64,000 bases of DNA from Trichoplax adhaerens (taxonomy: Eukaryota; Placozoa; Uniplacotomia; Trichoplacea; Trichoplacidae), in assembly GCF_000150275.1 (NCBI RefSeq), contig NW_002060945.1, positions 7,837,219-7,901,218 of the forward strand. Direction: 5' to 3'. Both the position numbers and the translations under genes were made by a program. Shown piece by piece: positions 24,873-37,732 of this stretch. Under the pieces are notes generated by a model. It saw only the letters and a program-made list of their open reading frames with translations. It was not told where the DNA came from and did not search any database. The stretch's first letter is position 1; every line of letters begins with the position of its first letter.

Positions 24873-27800
24873 ATGGTCAAGATTACCTGGATTTTAGTGC
24901 TATTTCTTAGCCATTTTCTAATTTACATTAATGGAGAGACGTACTCTTGCCAAAAAATCGAGAATTACAACGGCATTTATGAACATTGTACTTGTCAATA
25001 CATGAAAGACAACAAACCTGTAGGAATCATCAGCTTATACGAGATAGCGAAGACTGGAAAACCATCGTAAGTCTTGTAATTTCATCGTTTATGTCGATTT
25101 GGGATCATTTTTAAAGCTGTCAAGTGCTTTTCAATGTAATATCTAGTTCCTATACGTTGCCACTGCTAGTTTCTGTCATCAAATGCTAATGCTATACAGG
25201 ACAACGCTCTCATCAATATTGGAAAAACAAAAGATAGCAAGGCTATCCATCGACAATCACGCGTCTAATGCTGAGCGACGGAATTGATCATTCCTTATTC
25301 CTTAAGGGATATTATTATCAATTATTATTTATTACTACTTGAAATTTCTAGTAATTGCATTTATCTTTCTGTCTCATCTCTTCATTGTGTAGGTAGTTCA
25401 TGCTTAAAAAAAAATGATTCTTCTTACTATCGTTTCTCATATCAACGAAAATGACAGCCACACTTGATATACAGTACTGTAGAAATACATTACCAAGTTT
25501 ATAAATCCCTAGTGCTCTCACTATTGATGTTTACTGAAGTAATCGTCCGCAAAAAAATCGTAGGTCTAAACAATTTGTTTTACTCTACGGCAATGGCAAA
25601 GTTCCGATTTAAAGACTGCGCTCAGTAATCCATCGGTAGTAGTTACAAATCGAATTTAGAGCTTATCTTGTAGTCTATTGCCATGTTTATAAATCTGTAG
25701 TACAGCACTGTACAGTATACCTACGCATGATGCCAAACTGATAATGTTATAGGTGATCAAAGATAGAGTTCTAAATCACTCTGATTGCAATTACTTCCAG
25801 TGAAAGATGACGATCAGTAGTATATTCGGCAATTACTAGCTATCTATTTCACTCTTACTGTATTGTATTAATTAGAAGAACAAAGCTTTTATAATGTTAA
25901 TTTATTATGAGCTTTATGCGACATAATATATAATCTAATTGAATCAAAGCTGTCGCAAAATTAAATAGCGCTACTATAAGGTGCCGTTTACCTGTGCGGG
26001 AAAGTGCCGTAGACTACGATAGACCTCACTTTAATGTCTTCTACGGCACTAGATGGTGCTGCATGCCTGTACATCATTACTGTCAAAATGGCTAAAACTT
26101 AATAACTTTACCTGGTAGTCATGTAATCGACCAGAGGACTGGCCGATCAACCGCTCTAATCAGAAAGTATCTCAATTAAAAAGTATCTTTTCAAATATTT
26201 TAGCCAATCAGGGAAATGCGACACAGCCAAACAGTTACATTTCCCCACCTAAACAACCTTCCTCTGATCGAATAATCGTAACTGCATATAAGCAGTAATC
26301 GACCAAAGGCTTTATGTAGATTAACGATGATAATTGCAGTAGACAAACCATTGCTCGAATATTACTAGGAACAACAGTATAGAACATGGATTCATTTACA
26401 GAAACTAGTAAATCGATCTGAAGATCGACTAGCAGTAATGTATACGCTCTATTAACGCAAATACTTTCAATATTTCCAATTTGTTCTAATTTTAAGAATG
26501 ATTTTTCTATGCCTAATAACTGACAGCTTTCCCGATCGAGGAACTAATGATACCTCGCGAGACAAGACGAAATATTCCTACAATCCCTGCCTACCATTTA
26601 CTGAAAAGAATTGCCATAAAGCAGCGGTAAATTCTTTCAGACTATATAATCATTTCTGTACTGTATTTACGCGTGCATACAGTCATAACTAGGCAGCTTA
26701 TACATCAGAGCACCCTACAGTAGATTACGTTCCAAATCATCATTCGCAAGTGTATGTTGTACTGTATATGTAGAATTCAATAGGAAACTATGCTCTCCTT
26801 ACGCTGCCTCGAACTTTAACTAGAATCATTCTAAAAAGTATGTCGTTTAGTACGATAGCTATTCGAAATAAAACCATGATTAACTTCACCGAGTAGCGGT
26901 TAATACGCTTACATATGAACACTCAAAAGTTTTTGAATTCGATGGCAAAATTTTAAATTTATGCTTTAAGTAAACTAGTTTGCTCGTTAAATGTGCTATT
27001 TTAATACGCTACGCTATACTATCTTGACTATATCGTACGCCATCTCCTTAACAGGTTTGCCAAATGGCCTCTAGTACACTTTACTACCCAGTCGGGTACC
27101 AAAATTCCACCGAATACGGTACAACGCCTGATGGTAATGTTACTTTAACTTACACCGCTGGAGGAAGGTAAAATAATGTAGCATCATTTTTCACACAGCT
27201 TAAAGTAGTGTTCTTATTGAAAAACTAGATGATATAATGACAATTTCGTTAAGTTAAGTCGACTCATCCAGTTTCACCAAATAAATTTACTTTGGACCTT
27301 GTCACTTCATTATTAATTAATTGTCATATCAATCTATACAGAACTGCTATCGTAACGCTACTTTGCGATGAAAGCGTCAATATAGCTTCTATCCTAACGG
27401 TTGGAGAATTTCAAGATCACAAAGAACATTATGTAAGTATCATTTAGGAATCTCCGGTAATTAATGGTATGAAATTTGTGAAAAGAAAATTGTCATTATC
27501 CTGCATAAATCAATTCTACTTTATGAATTTCTAAATTATCTCATCTTGAGGTTGTTTTCGTCAACAGTATTTTTATCTCACTCACCGATGCGCTTGTCCT
27601 GGCGCATGTGTACCTCCTGGCCTTGGGGGATTAAGCACTGGTAGCGTTCTCGTGATCATGTAAGGCTCAATCCCACTATCTTTTTTGTCTCAACTAGCCT
27701 CTACTTCTTTTATGGAGCTATTACCCATTATTACCTGGAATAAGCAATATCGCTCTTTGCAATCTGTGTTGCAACTCAATTAACAATCTGACTTATAATA

Positions 27801-28199
27801 ATAAATTTCTAATAAATGGGTAATTTTTTTGTACAGATTCTTCGTCGTTGTAATAGTATACTTCCTCGGTGGAATGATGTTTCTGAAATTTGTAGGACAT
27901 AAAGAAGGCCTTGATATCATCCCTAATCGTTCTTTCTGGAGCAGTTTACCCGGTCTTATTAAGGTACGTATTATGCAAATTCCCATACGGAATGTAACAG
28001 ACTAGAATTTATCTTCTTGCATTATTACTATAGCACAATAGAATAATTTAGATTGGTGTAACCGAATCTATAGTACATTATATGATATCTGTAAACGGCT
28101 AAACTAATTCATATATTACAATGAACTTTACTACAGGACGGAATAGTATATTTCTATAACAGCATCCTCTGCTGGAGGTCAGATTACGAGAAATTCTAG
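24873..28199 (+). CDS. Mannose-6-phosphate-receptor-like (MRH) membrane protein, paralogue B
   Basis: Tandem duplicate of the preceding gene, same seven-exon architecture and phases: 24873-25066, 26527-26626, 27055-27167, 27342-27432, 27568-27659, 27837-27963 and 28137-28199, giving 259 residues. Signal peptide about residues 1-21 (ITWILVLFLSHFLIYING). The MRH lumenal domain has YSYNPCLPFTEKNCHKAAVC, the same spacing as the Y-N-C-P...C...AAVC start of CI-MPR repeats, then TAIVTLLC and HRCACPGAC. An arginine sits eight residues before the LLC cysteine, near where CD-MPR keeps its ligand-binding Arg. The TM helix (about 189-213, VVVIVYFLGGMMFLKFV) is followed by a tail with IIPNRSFWSSLPGLIKDG and a C-terminal YEKF (YxxF sorting signal). 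AATAAA at 28629-28634. The family call is strong; ligand specificity is unknown. Confidence 0.86.
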
Positions 28200-28802
28200 G
28201 GCTGTGTAACGTTTCATGAATTGTCCAGCTCATTTTGTCTAATGAAGGAAAACGTTTTGTAACTACAACTAGCTGATGTTGGAGGCTGTTGTCTAATTGG
28301 CAGAATGTAAGTACTCTATACGCGTACGCATATAGGTCGTTGTCTAGTGGCAGTCTCATGTTGATGCAGTAATTAGAATCTGTAGAGTATTTTTTATGAT
28401 CACATAGTATGATTATTTGTAATAAACTATTTGTTGTAAGGAGGTATTTCAAGCCATGCAAAACAATTAGTTCAAGTTGGCATCATCTATTTTATTTGCT
28501 TATTCTATTTGTGATGTGATGTTATGGATCAATGTTCTATGTACAGTTGTACACTTTCAATCATAATCATACCAATGCATTCGGTTACAGTTATGATCAT
28601 CTCACTGCTATTATACACTATAGATTTCAATAAAATTGTAATAAATTTTGTTACTTGGTATAAATAAACAATGGGTTAATATTACTAAATAAAACAGTGT
28701 AGCTTAGAGACATGTACATACATTACACGCAGCATATAAAGCACATTCTTACGATAATAAAAAAGGATGCACAAACGACTGCGTTATGATCGGTAATAAG
28801 AA
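28200..28802. other. Convergent spacer MRH gene B / TLK
   Basis: 600 bp. AATAAA on the plus strand at 28629-28634 and TTTATT (minus-strand AATAAA) at 28491-28496, so the two transcripts may overlap at their 3' ends. The 120-codon minus-strand frame at 28099-28461 overlaps the last exon of gene B and is probably a shadow. Confidence 0.5.
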
Positions 28803-31800
28803 TTACGGTAAGGAATTGCTTGAAATAGAGGAAACATTACTGGAACTTTGATTAACCAGTTTCTTTGGTCTTAAATACGGATCGTCGCATAAGCTTAAAA
28901 CGTCCGGCCTATCTTCTTTACGGTATTGTAAACACCGCCGTACAAAATTCTGTAAAATAACCCAAATAATATCAAATAAATTCGCATCTAATTAAGTTTA
29001 TCTATAAAGAATAAAATTTTAAGCGGTCTACCTTTGCCTCAGAACTAACTGCAGGTTTACTGGGAAAATCTACAGTTACCGCTTTGAGGATAGTTTTTTG
29101 TTCGAGAATTGCCGATTGTGACATGTCATGTCCAAAAGGCTGTTTTAAAAAATTAAATCACAGTTGCATCATAAAGTAACAAATACGGTCCTAGCAACCG
29201 CCCGCATGTCGTTATGTAATAGCAAACTATCGGTATTACCTTTCTACCGTATAAGCATTGATATAAAAGTACACCTACAGACCAAACATCGACTTTTGAT
29301 GATATTTTAGGGGGTGCTCTACCAATCATGAAGCACTCTGGTGGTAGGTACCTAAGATAAATCGTAAGGACAGTGAGTGTATGTGCGGAGTTAATAATCT
29401 TACATTGAAAAGATGCTAGTATAAAATCTTTATAACTAATTTGAAAATACCAATAAGTGCCTGCCCCCTGAGAAGTAAGTTCTAAACCATCAGAATTTGA
29501 GTCATCGCTGTCTTCCATAATCTTACTAAGACCGAAGTCTGTAATTTTTACTTCACCACTATAAACCCCCGAGCCCAGGAGAATATTGCCTATTTCACAA
29601 AATCAAGATTAAAATTTAATTTACCTTCAAGCAAGCAAGCACAGAAATTATTTACAACAGTCAATAACGTATAAAACTGTTCCATCTTACCTGGTTTAAG
29701 ATCATAATGTATTATTGGCGGCTTAATTTCATTTAAATACCGTAGTGCACTAACAACCTTAAAAAGTGCATGTTTTATAATTAGAGTGACAACAAAATAC
29801 ACTATATTTCAACAAAACAGCAATAAAAACTCACTTGTATGACAATGGACCTTGCCTTCATAATTCATTTAAGTTAAAATAAGCATTAATTAAGATTATA
29901 CAAATGACATCATCAGATATCAAGTCTGATAGACATCGATACGTTACCTCTCTTTCGGGAAGGTATTTACTCTGCTTTAGATGAATATCCAAATCCGTAC
30001 CGTTATTATATTCCAAAACTGTACAAAACCTAGTTACATCGTAGATACATTAACAGGTAAGTGTGAAAAGTTCACAAGAAAAACTTATCAGCAACAAATC
30101 ATTGAATTAAATATTTGCATATTTGACGTTATTCTGCTGAAACTTACGAATTTTCATCGATTTCGAAAACATCGTATAACTTTATTATACGCTAAAAATA
30201 ATAGAAGTAACCGTAATCAGGCAAAAATATTGCAATGTAAAGCATTGCGGACTCAAATTTCAGCATTGTACTTACAATATGATCTAGCTTTTTGTGGATA
30301 TTGTATTCTCGAAGAGCATGCCTGTATTACAAATTTTTAATTAATAAAATTTTACGTTACTACAAATTTAAATTCCTTGAGGTTCAAATATCAAACATAC
30401 TTGATATAGTTAGCCTTCTTATCTTCCTTCCAATCTCGGTTTAATTGATGAATCTTACAAGCAACATGACGTAGCTCTCGTAAATCCATTGCCTATTAAT
30501 ATTATAACATATATTAATGACTACAACGTGATAATTGCAAAAAAGGAAAACAAATTATGAAACCTTATGAACTTCACTGAATCCTCCCTTTCCAATTAGA
30601 TGCAAAAGTAGGTATCTTTCACTTAGAATTGGATAGTCTTTAAAGCTGCATATCCAAGATAGTAACTTAGTTGCGAAGGTGTAATAAATAGGCTAGCTCA
30701 TAAAAAATATCTATTATCTACAGGAAAATATACTCCAACATACCGAGATTGGTCTTCATTATGAATACGTTTCAATTCCCGTATATGTAGAGTACGTTCA
30801 CGTTCCAATTTCTCCAACTCAGCTAAAACATCTGCTTCTCTCTATTGAAAGGATAAAGTCAATAAGAAATGAAAACTGAATCATGGATATGTAGGTAAAA
30901 AATATTCGTCCAAAGTCTAGCGGCATTCGTAGACGACTCATTGCGTTAAATATCATCTATGGCCGTAATCGATTACCTTCCTTATAGCAGCTGCTCTTAA
31001 TTTCAATATTTCTTCCATTTCATAGAATTCATCAGTAGTCAAACTAATAAAAGATCATTAGGCTATAATGCCATCATTACTTAAAAATATTATTCAATTA
31101 CAGCACGATACCTGTTACTAGCAGGTTTTACAAACTGATCATGTTCGCTACTATTTGATGTTTTCCCTCCTTTCGTTTTAGCTATATAATCAAATTCGAT
31201 AAATATTAAAAGAACACATAGTAATTCTGCTGATAATCTATAACATCAAAATACATACCAGTAGATACTTGAGGCTTTCTTTTAAGTAATTGTTTCTTAT
31301 GCTTTTCAAATTCCTCCTTAAGACGATTAATTTCTTCCTTTTCTCTATAAAAATCAAATGTTATTATGATTTAGCTTTATTAAATTTATGACTAAAATGG
31401 TGAATAAAAAATTGGGCACTTATTATGTAACCTATTTAATTCACTAAACGCCATGCCATCAACCCAGGTTTCTACAAAATTTGCTCCATGTCTGTTGAGA
31501 AATTCATAGGATTTATTATTTGATATTTTTAAAGCAAACCATGTAATTAACGATTCAACCTTGAAGTTGTAAAATGTCCTAGACGTAAATTATTCTCTTG
31601 TAATAATTTGCGTGCAGCAGTTTTTTCACTTTGAGCCTGTACGTAAATACGTATATAGTACATTGTGTAACCAGCAAATAAGAAAGCGTTGTTAAAATGT
31701 AATTCGAAATATTTGTACTATCGCCGGCCACAAATACGCGTATTAGTATTAAAATATTAGGTTTACCTTTTCAACAATTAGCTCCTTAATTAAATTTTTA

Positions 31801-34055
31801 CACTGTTAAAAAAGAACAAAGATACGTTTAACATTTACAAAATAACCATCACTATCGAATCAATTATTCGATAAAAGCGCCATAGTAAATATTTTTTAAC
31901 CATTTCAGAAAATTTGGAATGTTCGGTAATTTTTTGTATCCGATCCTCTGCTTCTCTATTTAAATCGTCTATAGTCTAATGAAGATAAAATCCCAGAATC
32001 ATTTAATATGACATCAAAACGGATTGCTTAATATGATAAGTTCGATTCTCATATCGTACACTCTGTAATCTTTCTATCTCTCTATTTTTGGTACTATGTG
32101 AAATCTCATTTTCAGACTTTTCCACAGCATTCTGAGTCCAAAAGAAAGCATATACGTTAAATTCTGCAACCATTCACGCACATCGATGAGTAATGGCATA
32201 ATTAACAGTATGTGTAATAATATAAGCACAATATTGCTCGTGAAATACCGTAGATTCTTCGTTGGACGTATCAGTCTAGTAACAAATACATATTTTTAAA
32301 CCTTAGTAAAAAATACTTTTCTTAAATAAAACATAAAATTAATAATCGCTTACTTGTACTGCCTGATGTACATGTACTACGGATAAATCGGAACAATTAT
32401 CATTATCTTCGATATCAATCGGTTCAGTTTTAGTTTTCCCTTGCTTTTCCAACGCATAATTAAACCGTGATAATTTTTCATTATTGTTCTTAACATTCGA
32501 TTCCTATATATTTTTAAATATTATAACCCTCAATATAGATATCTTGTCCAATATAGCGTCACTACAATACAATGACCGATAATGAATTTATAGTAAACTA
32601 CCGAAGAATTTTCAGGAGAATGACCCGGAATGCTTTGAGAGTTTCCATGATGAGCACTGGCTGATGCCTGCAAACCAGACCATTTTACAAAGTAAGCAAG
32701 CGCTAATAATAATGCAGTCTACACGTATTATTAAAAGTTAAAAATGATTGTCATCGAATATTACAAACCAATATTTCTAACCTTGTAAAAATATTCGCTA
32801 ATTTTCTTGCTACTGTCAACACGTCCTAATTTATTGGAGCCTTAAAGTTATAGTAATATTCGTAGAATCAGATTTCCTTAATATTCATCAGACTGCATCG
32901 ATAACCCTTTGCATTAATATCTATACCCCNNNNNNNNNNNNNNNNNNNNNNNNNNNNNNNNNNNNNNNNNNNNNNNNNNAGAAAGCACAACCTTTCAGAT
33001 GTTACAGTTCATTGCTTGCTAACTATCCGTAAAAGGTAGAAAATGGTAACGTGTTCTACATTTTAGCACTATTATAACATTATTAGAGCAAGCGAAATGA
33101 CCCAGGAAAAGCCGTATATTATAGTAATTAAATGAGCATATACCATCTAATTATCTACTTAACGACATCCGATCCTTTCAAGTAATACAGCAGTCATAGC
33201 CTAGTTGATCATTCACATCATACTTGAGCATATAATTTGTTATACTATGATACGGTGCTACCCTGCTACTGTGATGACATCACCTTCAAATCTAATAAAG
33301 TATTGATTATTTCATCGCCAAGCTCATTCTTTATCCCACCAAGTTTTACATATATCTACTTTATACTACAATAAACATTGCTATTACCTTCCAATTGATC
33401 CGTAGTTCTTCGTTTACGTTTTTTATCGTTATTCGGTGTCTTATTGTAAGAAAGAGATAAAAAAGTATGACTTGAACTATGATACTAATAAGGTAGTAGT
33501 CATTCAAATATTACAACCATGGATTAATATAACAATTTTACGTCGCCTAAGATGCAGGCAATAAGTTTAAGGCGACAGATTGACGCTTGATATTAACTTG
33601 CTATTACTAACAGTAAATGACTCCTCGTTCAACTCCATAGATAATAAAATTGACTTACTTCATTGTTATCACCAGTAGAACATAAGCTGTCACTGCCTGA
33701 ATCTTGGTTTGCAGTCTGCATTATCTAAAAATTAAATTAAAAAACCCAATTCATTACGAATATTGCATGACAATTCATTCATTCAAGAAAATCATGAAGC
33801 CTCTATTCACACAGATACGCGTATGCAGCTGAAAGCGAATTCGAATACAGGTATAATCAGCAACTGATCATAGCAAACAATCAAAACACTGCTTATAAAG
33901 GCTGAAAGAGCTTCAATTCTCATAGTTAAAGTGTGCGTATGACACAGGAATGCAGTACAACGTTGATAAAGTCTTACCTTGTTAAGTCCAGTTAAACGAG
34001 CTTCTAGCAGCTCTCTCTTCAGTGGATCTAAGTTGCTTAATTCCCTACCGTCCAT
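28803..34055 (-). CDS. TLK: Tousled-like serine/threonine kinase
   Basis: TLKs are nuclear S-phase kinases that phosphorylate the histone chaperone ASF1. Minus-strand exons start at 34055 (33978-34055, [20 protein letters not shown], matching DPRRQELLEARFTG of human TLKs) and continue through [12 protein letters not shown], a basic NLS exon ([10 protein letters not shown], about 33.4 kb), KKISEYFYK (32.8 kb) and several coiled-coil exons (32.6-30.7 kb). The kinase domain follows: [12 protein letters not shown] (glycine loop, about 30.6 kb), VACKIHQLN with the ATP lysine (30.45 kb), [46 protein letters not shown] (catalytic Asp), [43 protein letters not shown], then [17 protein letters not shown] and TAA at 28803. 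All catalytic motifs are intact. The N gap falls in an intron. Every exon edge was not fixed, but identity is certain. Confidence 0.94.
32930..32979. other. Assembly gap (50 N)
   Basis: Exactly 50 N inside a TLK intron, between the NLS exon (about 33.4 kb) and the KKISEYF exon (about 32.8 kb). A round length suggests a placeholder, so the true distance is unknown and a small exon could be missing. Confidence 0.95.
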
Positions 34056-35169
34056 TAATACCTATTATCCCATAAAACTATAATTCGGTATAATTAGTTA
34101 GTAATCATGAAATAACGCAGGCGACTCGTTTTGAACTACATCGACTACCTGATTTCAGTTGCAATACTCAGTTATCCTGTTTACAAATTCTGAAGACGCT
34201 ACAAAATCATTTGTTACAATTATACTAGAAGTGTTACCATGACAGCAACATAGACTAGCTTTAGAATCAAGAATTATCACTTTAAACTTGTATTAGATTA
34301 CTTAATCTTCAAAATCAGCTTTGCATTTTACTTTAAAGCTTTCGAGGTGTCTATATCAAGCAGGAATTAGCTAGCACCTGCATACAACACTCACGCAAAT
34401 ATATGAATTACTAAAATGGCACGAACGCCCATCCATAACAGTATTAGTTACAAGTACTGTACTGTACAAGTCATCGTCGTCAAATTGATTGATGGCGACA
34501 TCAAGCTAACGAGAATAGCGATCCCAGAATTGATGCAAAGATCTCTAAATAAGGTTCTAAAAGGAGGTATGACGATATTATTAGTAGCTGTTAACGACAC
34601 CAATTCAAATGTTTAAATCCCTAGCGCAGTGGCGTTCAACCTACACCTTATTACTAATTATATAGTACTGTTTAATACTAATTAGTCCATCGGATTCCAT
34701 GATCCTGATTACGTCAGCTACCAAGTCAGCAAATGACAGCCCAGTTGATGACTACGGAAAAAGCGAGTAATCTCATTCTGTAACAGCTTTTATCATGAAT
34801 TAATTCACACTAGCGTTTTCTGAACTACAGCTTTCTATAGTGTCGCCATGATAGACAGTCCTACACGCGAACAGGTTGTGTTTCTGCTCAAGTGCTTATG
34901 GACTACGAGATCGATAGCATCTCCTGCAAGTAGTGGATGTCCTCCTGTCACTGGATGGTCATCATCAAGGCGAAAGCAACTCAAAATTTCTATGCCATCA
35001 ACTATCCATTTTCTTCAGAAAAACTTTTCAATAACAAGTCGCTGATTTATAAGTACTTGAAGTAGTCATTGTTAATGAATTCACTAGCGAGAATCTTTCT
35101 CTTGTCATTACACTGGTGCACTGTGTTTGAGCAGGGTATGATGATGTATCTGATACCTCCCTACCTCAA

Positions 35170-35563
35170 TGGGTAACACCTATTTCCTTGACAGAGTAAG
35201 TTATACAAATGTACATTCTATGCCTCCCTGACAGTTAACTGAGCTTGCTGAGAAAAACAAAAAAGCAGCTATGGCCAGTACAGTATGCATTTTTCAAGAA
35301 TTAATCCTTCATGACAAATCGTTTGCACAATCATATTGGACTAGTCAATGTAGAAAGAGATGGGTAACACCTATTTCAAAGGAAGCATTGACAGAGTAAG
35401 TTATACAAATGTATATTCTATGCCTCCCACTGACAGTTAACTGAGCTTGCTGGGAAAAACAAAAAAAAGCAGCTATGGCCAGTACAGTATGCATTTTTTA
35501 AGAATGAATCCTTCATGGCAAATCTTTTGCACAATCATATTAGACTAGTCAATGTAGAAAGAG
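35170..35563 (+). repeat. 191-bp direct tandem duplication
   Basis: Copy 1 at 35170-35360 and copy 2 at 35361-35563 share TGGGTAACACCTATTTC at the left edge, CAGTTAACTGAGCTTGCTG in the middle and TAGTCAATGTAGAAAGAG at the right edge, with small substitutions and indels (an 11-base insertion near the left edge and extra A residues in the A-run of copy 2). Partial echoes (CAAAGGAAG, GCTATGGCCA) continue to about 35,800. Confidence 0.88.
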
Positions 35564-36578
35564 GTGTAGCTATGGCCACTGGCATCCTTCAATCCGCGAC
35601 ATTTACTTCCCATTTGAGCAGACTTTACAAAGGAAGCCGCAGACTGCATACCTCTATTACTGCAATAACAGTTACAATACTGTGATAGCTGCTCAAGTAA
35701 ATCATTGATCTGCTAATATCCTATTCACAAACTGCTTATGATCTACCAAGCCCTTGCATTCCTCAATCAGTAAAATTCATTTCAAAGGAATATTGACAAA
35801 GAAAGTGCCTGTATACCGAAGTTCAACTACATTGCAAAAGTATACAGTAGATAAGGGTTTATACGCTTACTAACTATAACTAGTCCATTGCCTAATGGCT
35901 ACAGCGATTTCTTTAGAGGAAAACTTTCGAAGAAAAACAAGTGATGAGACCCATCGTCATAAACTCTAGGTGTAGTTAGAACATGGAAGAATGCACTAGA
36001 AGCACAGCGCATTGCGTAGATTGTTCTTCTCCATACATGGCATTTATTCATTTTTAAAAGCAAAAGTCTACAGTAGTTGCAAACGCACGTGAGCGTCAGG
36101 TCAAACGCAATTCAAAACTTGGCATCCACTGAGTTACTGAAGGTACAAAGCAATCAACGTATCTGGACATTATGCCAAATCATTGACGACCTCATTGCTC
36201 ATAGAATGGGAAATCACTGGCGACAGTCGTCTAGTGCAACATGCTCCTAGCTAACGGAAATGCTAGTTGCATCAACAAAACAAATTTACATCCTGGTATC
36301 ATTGTTATTGCGTTTTAGTCCTCTGACTGACTAATTTAACTGACACACTGACAAGATATTGTATCATTGCATGACTAAGTATTTCAGAGAGCAATAATAA
36401 CTGGTGGAATCTTGATGGATCGATTGGCTTTCGATATATTATCATTGTACACGTCTTGTAGGACATTATTGTAATACTTGCATATGCAGTGTATCATCAT
36501 GTCTATCGACTGCATTGATTTCAGCCTGTATCCTGTTCTTCCTATACCGTATATGCGAAATCATCTTACATTTCATAG

Positions 36579-36725
36579 GCAATGACCATTAATCCTGATT
36601 TGAAGAAAGCAAATAAAATTGGCCAAGATCGACTTGATGACTTGAAAGCAACTTTGCCAGTATCAGAACAGCAGAGACCTATTGGGTCAAATGAGAGCAA
36701 CGAGACCACTAGAAGTTGCCAATGA
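36579..36725 (+). other. Orphan exon-like open stretch, 47 codons
   Basis: A plausible acceptor (tttcatag) precedes position 36579 and an ATG at 36582 opens 47 codons rich in charged and polar residues (start MTINPDLKKANKIGQDRL, end TTRSCQ, TGA). Composition is more protein-like than the surrounding AT-rich DNA. I recognise no family. It may be a terminal exon of an unresolved plus-strand gene or chance. Confidence 0.25.
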
Positions 36726-36888
36726 AACCAATTGCAGCGAGGACTAGACCTTGATCAGGTGCAAATTGGCAGTAAAGCACGTTCCAAGCTGATCTCACAA
36801 GCGAGCTATCTCGCCTTTTCCACTGGCTATGACCAGGTAGTAGCACTCGGTTGAGTTCAGGCCTAGCGCTGATACCTTGCCCTGCAAT

Positions 36889-37203
36889 TGTACAGTGTAC
36901 AGGTTACAGTACGCACTCGAGAATACTGTAGAGGTTGTACTGTACACTGTACGCTACAACGCTAACTTCAGTATTGCACAGTGTACAGAATAATCCTACA
37001 GTGCTAACTTGCCCTACTCAGTATGAGTACTGTAGAGCTACAGTACAGTACACTGTACACTACAACGGTAGCTTCAGTATTATACTGTACAGTGTACAGG
37101 ACGAGGTCAGAAAAATCCTACAGTGCTAACTTGCCTTACTCAGTATGGGTAGAGCTACAGTACTGTACTGTATAGTGTACTATATATTGTACTGTACTGC
37201 ACG
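36889..37203. repeat. Cluster of GTAC palindromic simple repeat
   Basis: Repeated TACAGTAC / GTACTGTA / GTACACTGTAC elements, many self-complementary, with an internal imperfect duplication: CCTACAGTGCTAACTTGCC with CTCAGTATG occurs around 37,000 and again around 37,120. Same repeat class as at 8.19, 9.28 and 17.2-18.5 kb. Confidence 0.8.
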
Positions 37204-37732
37204 GCGTGATTAACTTCGATGCCAAGATGGCGTCGAAAATGTAAAAGTTGCAATTTGTTAACACTCCTGTTCAAATTTGATCGGTACAGGCTCAGTTTAT
37301 TTTCCTTCGTACCACCGAAGCCAATCACGCTGTACTGTACTGCAATTAAGCCGTATTGTATATCAATTGTTCTAAAAATTTTTTAGTGAACTGCAGCTTC
37401 CAGAACACCATCCACAAAATAAAATTACAATTAAAAAAATAATAAATAAATGAATTCAATCATGACATACTTGAAATCCTGTTACTTTAACAGCCTTCAA
37501 TCTTTCTGAATCATCGTATCTACGACAGTATATCGTACTGTAGGCCCTTTGCACATTCTCAAGACTAATCCCCCAAGCGAGCTGGTTCTGCGCGTAGTTT
37601 GAATAGCCTCTACTTTAACCTCAAGTACGACTGATTGTTGCTGTCCTTTTTTGATGTAATGGACTAAGTGCACATCTGCGTAACTAGACTGACAGAAAAC
37701 AAAAATGTGTTCTTCTTTATTTCATTTTACAG

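Noticed and set aside
28099-28461. 120-codon minus-strand open frame
   Set aside because: Overlaps the terminal exon of MRH gene B on the other strand and shows no recognisable protein character.
29981-30340. 119-codon plus-strand open frame
   Set aside because: Antisense shadow of TLK kinase exons (the [21 protein letters not shown] and HALREYN exons on the minus strand).
34416-35045. Two plus-strand frames of about 65 codons as gene candidates
   Set aside because: No recognisable protein content and no exon chain linking them to the orphan exons further along.
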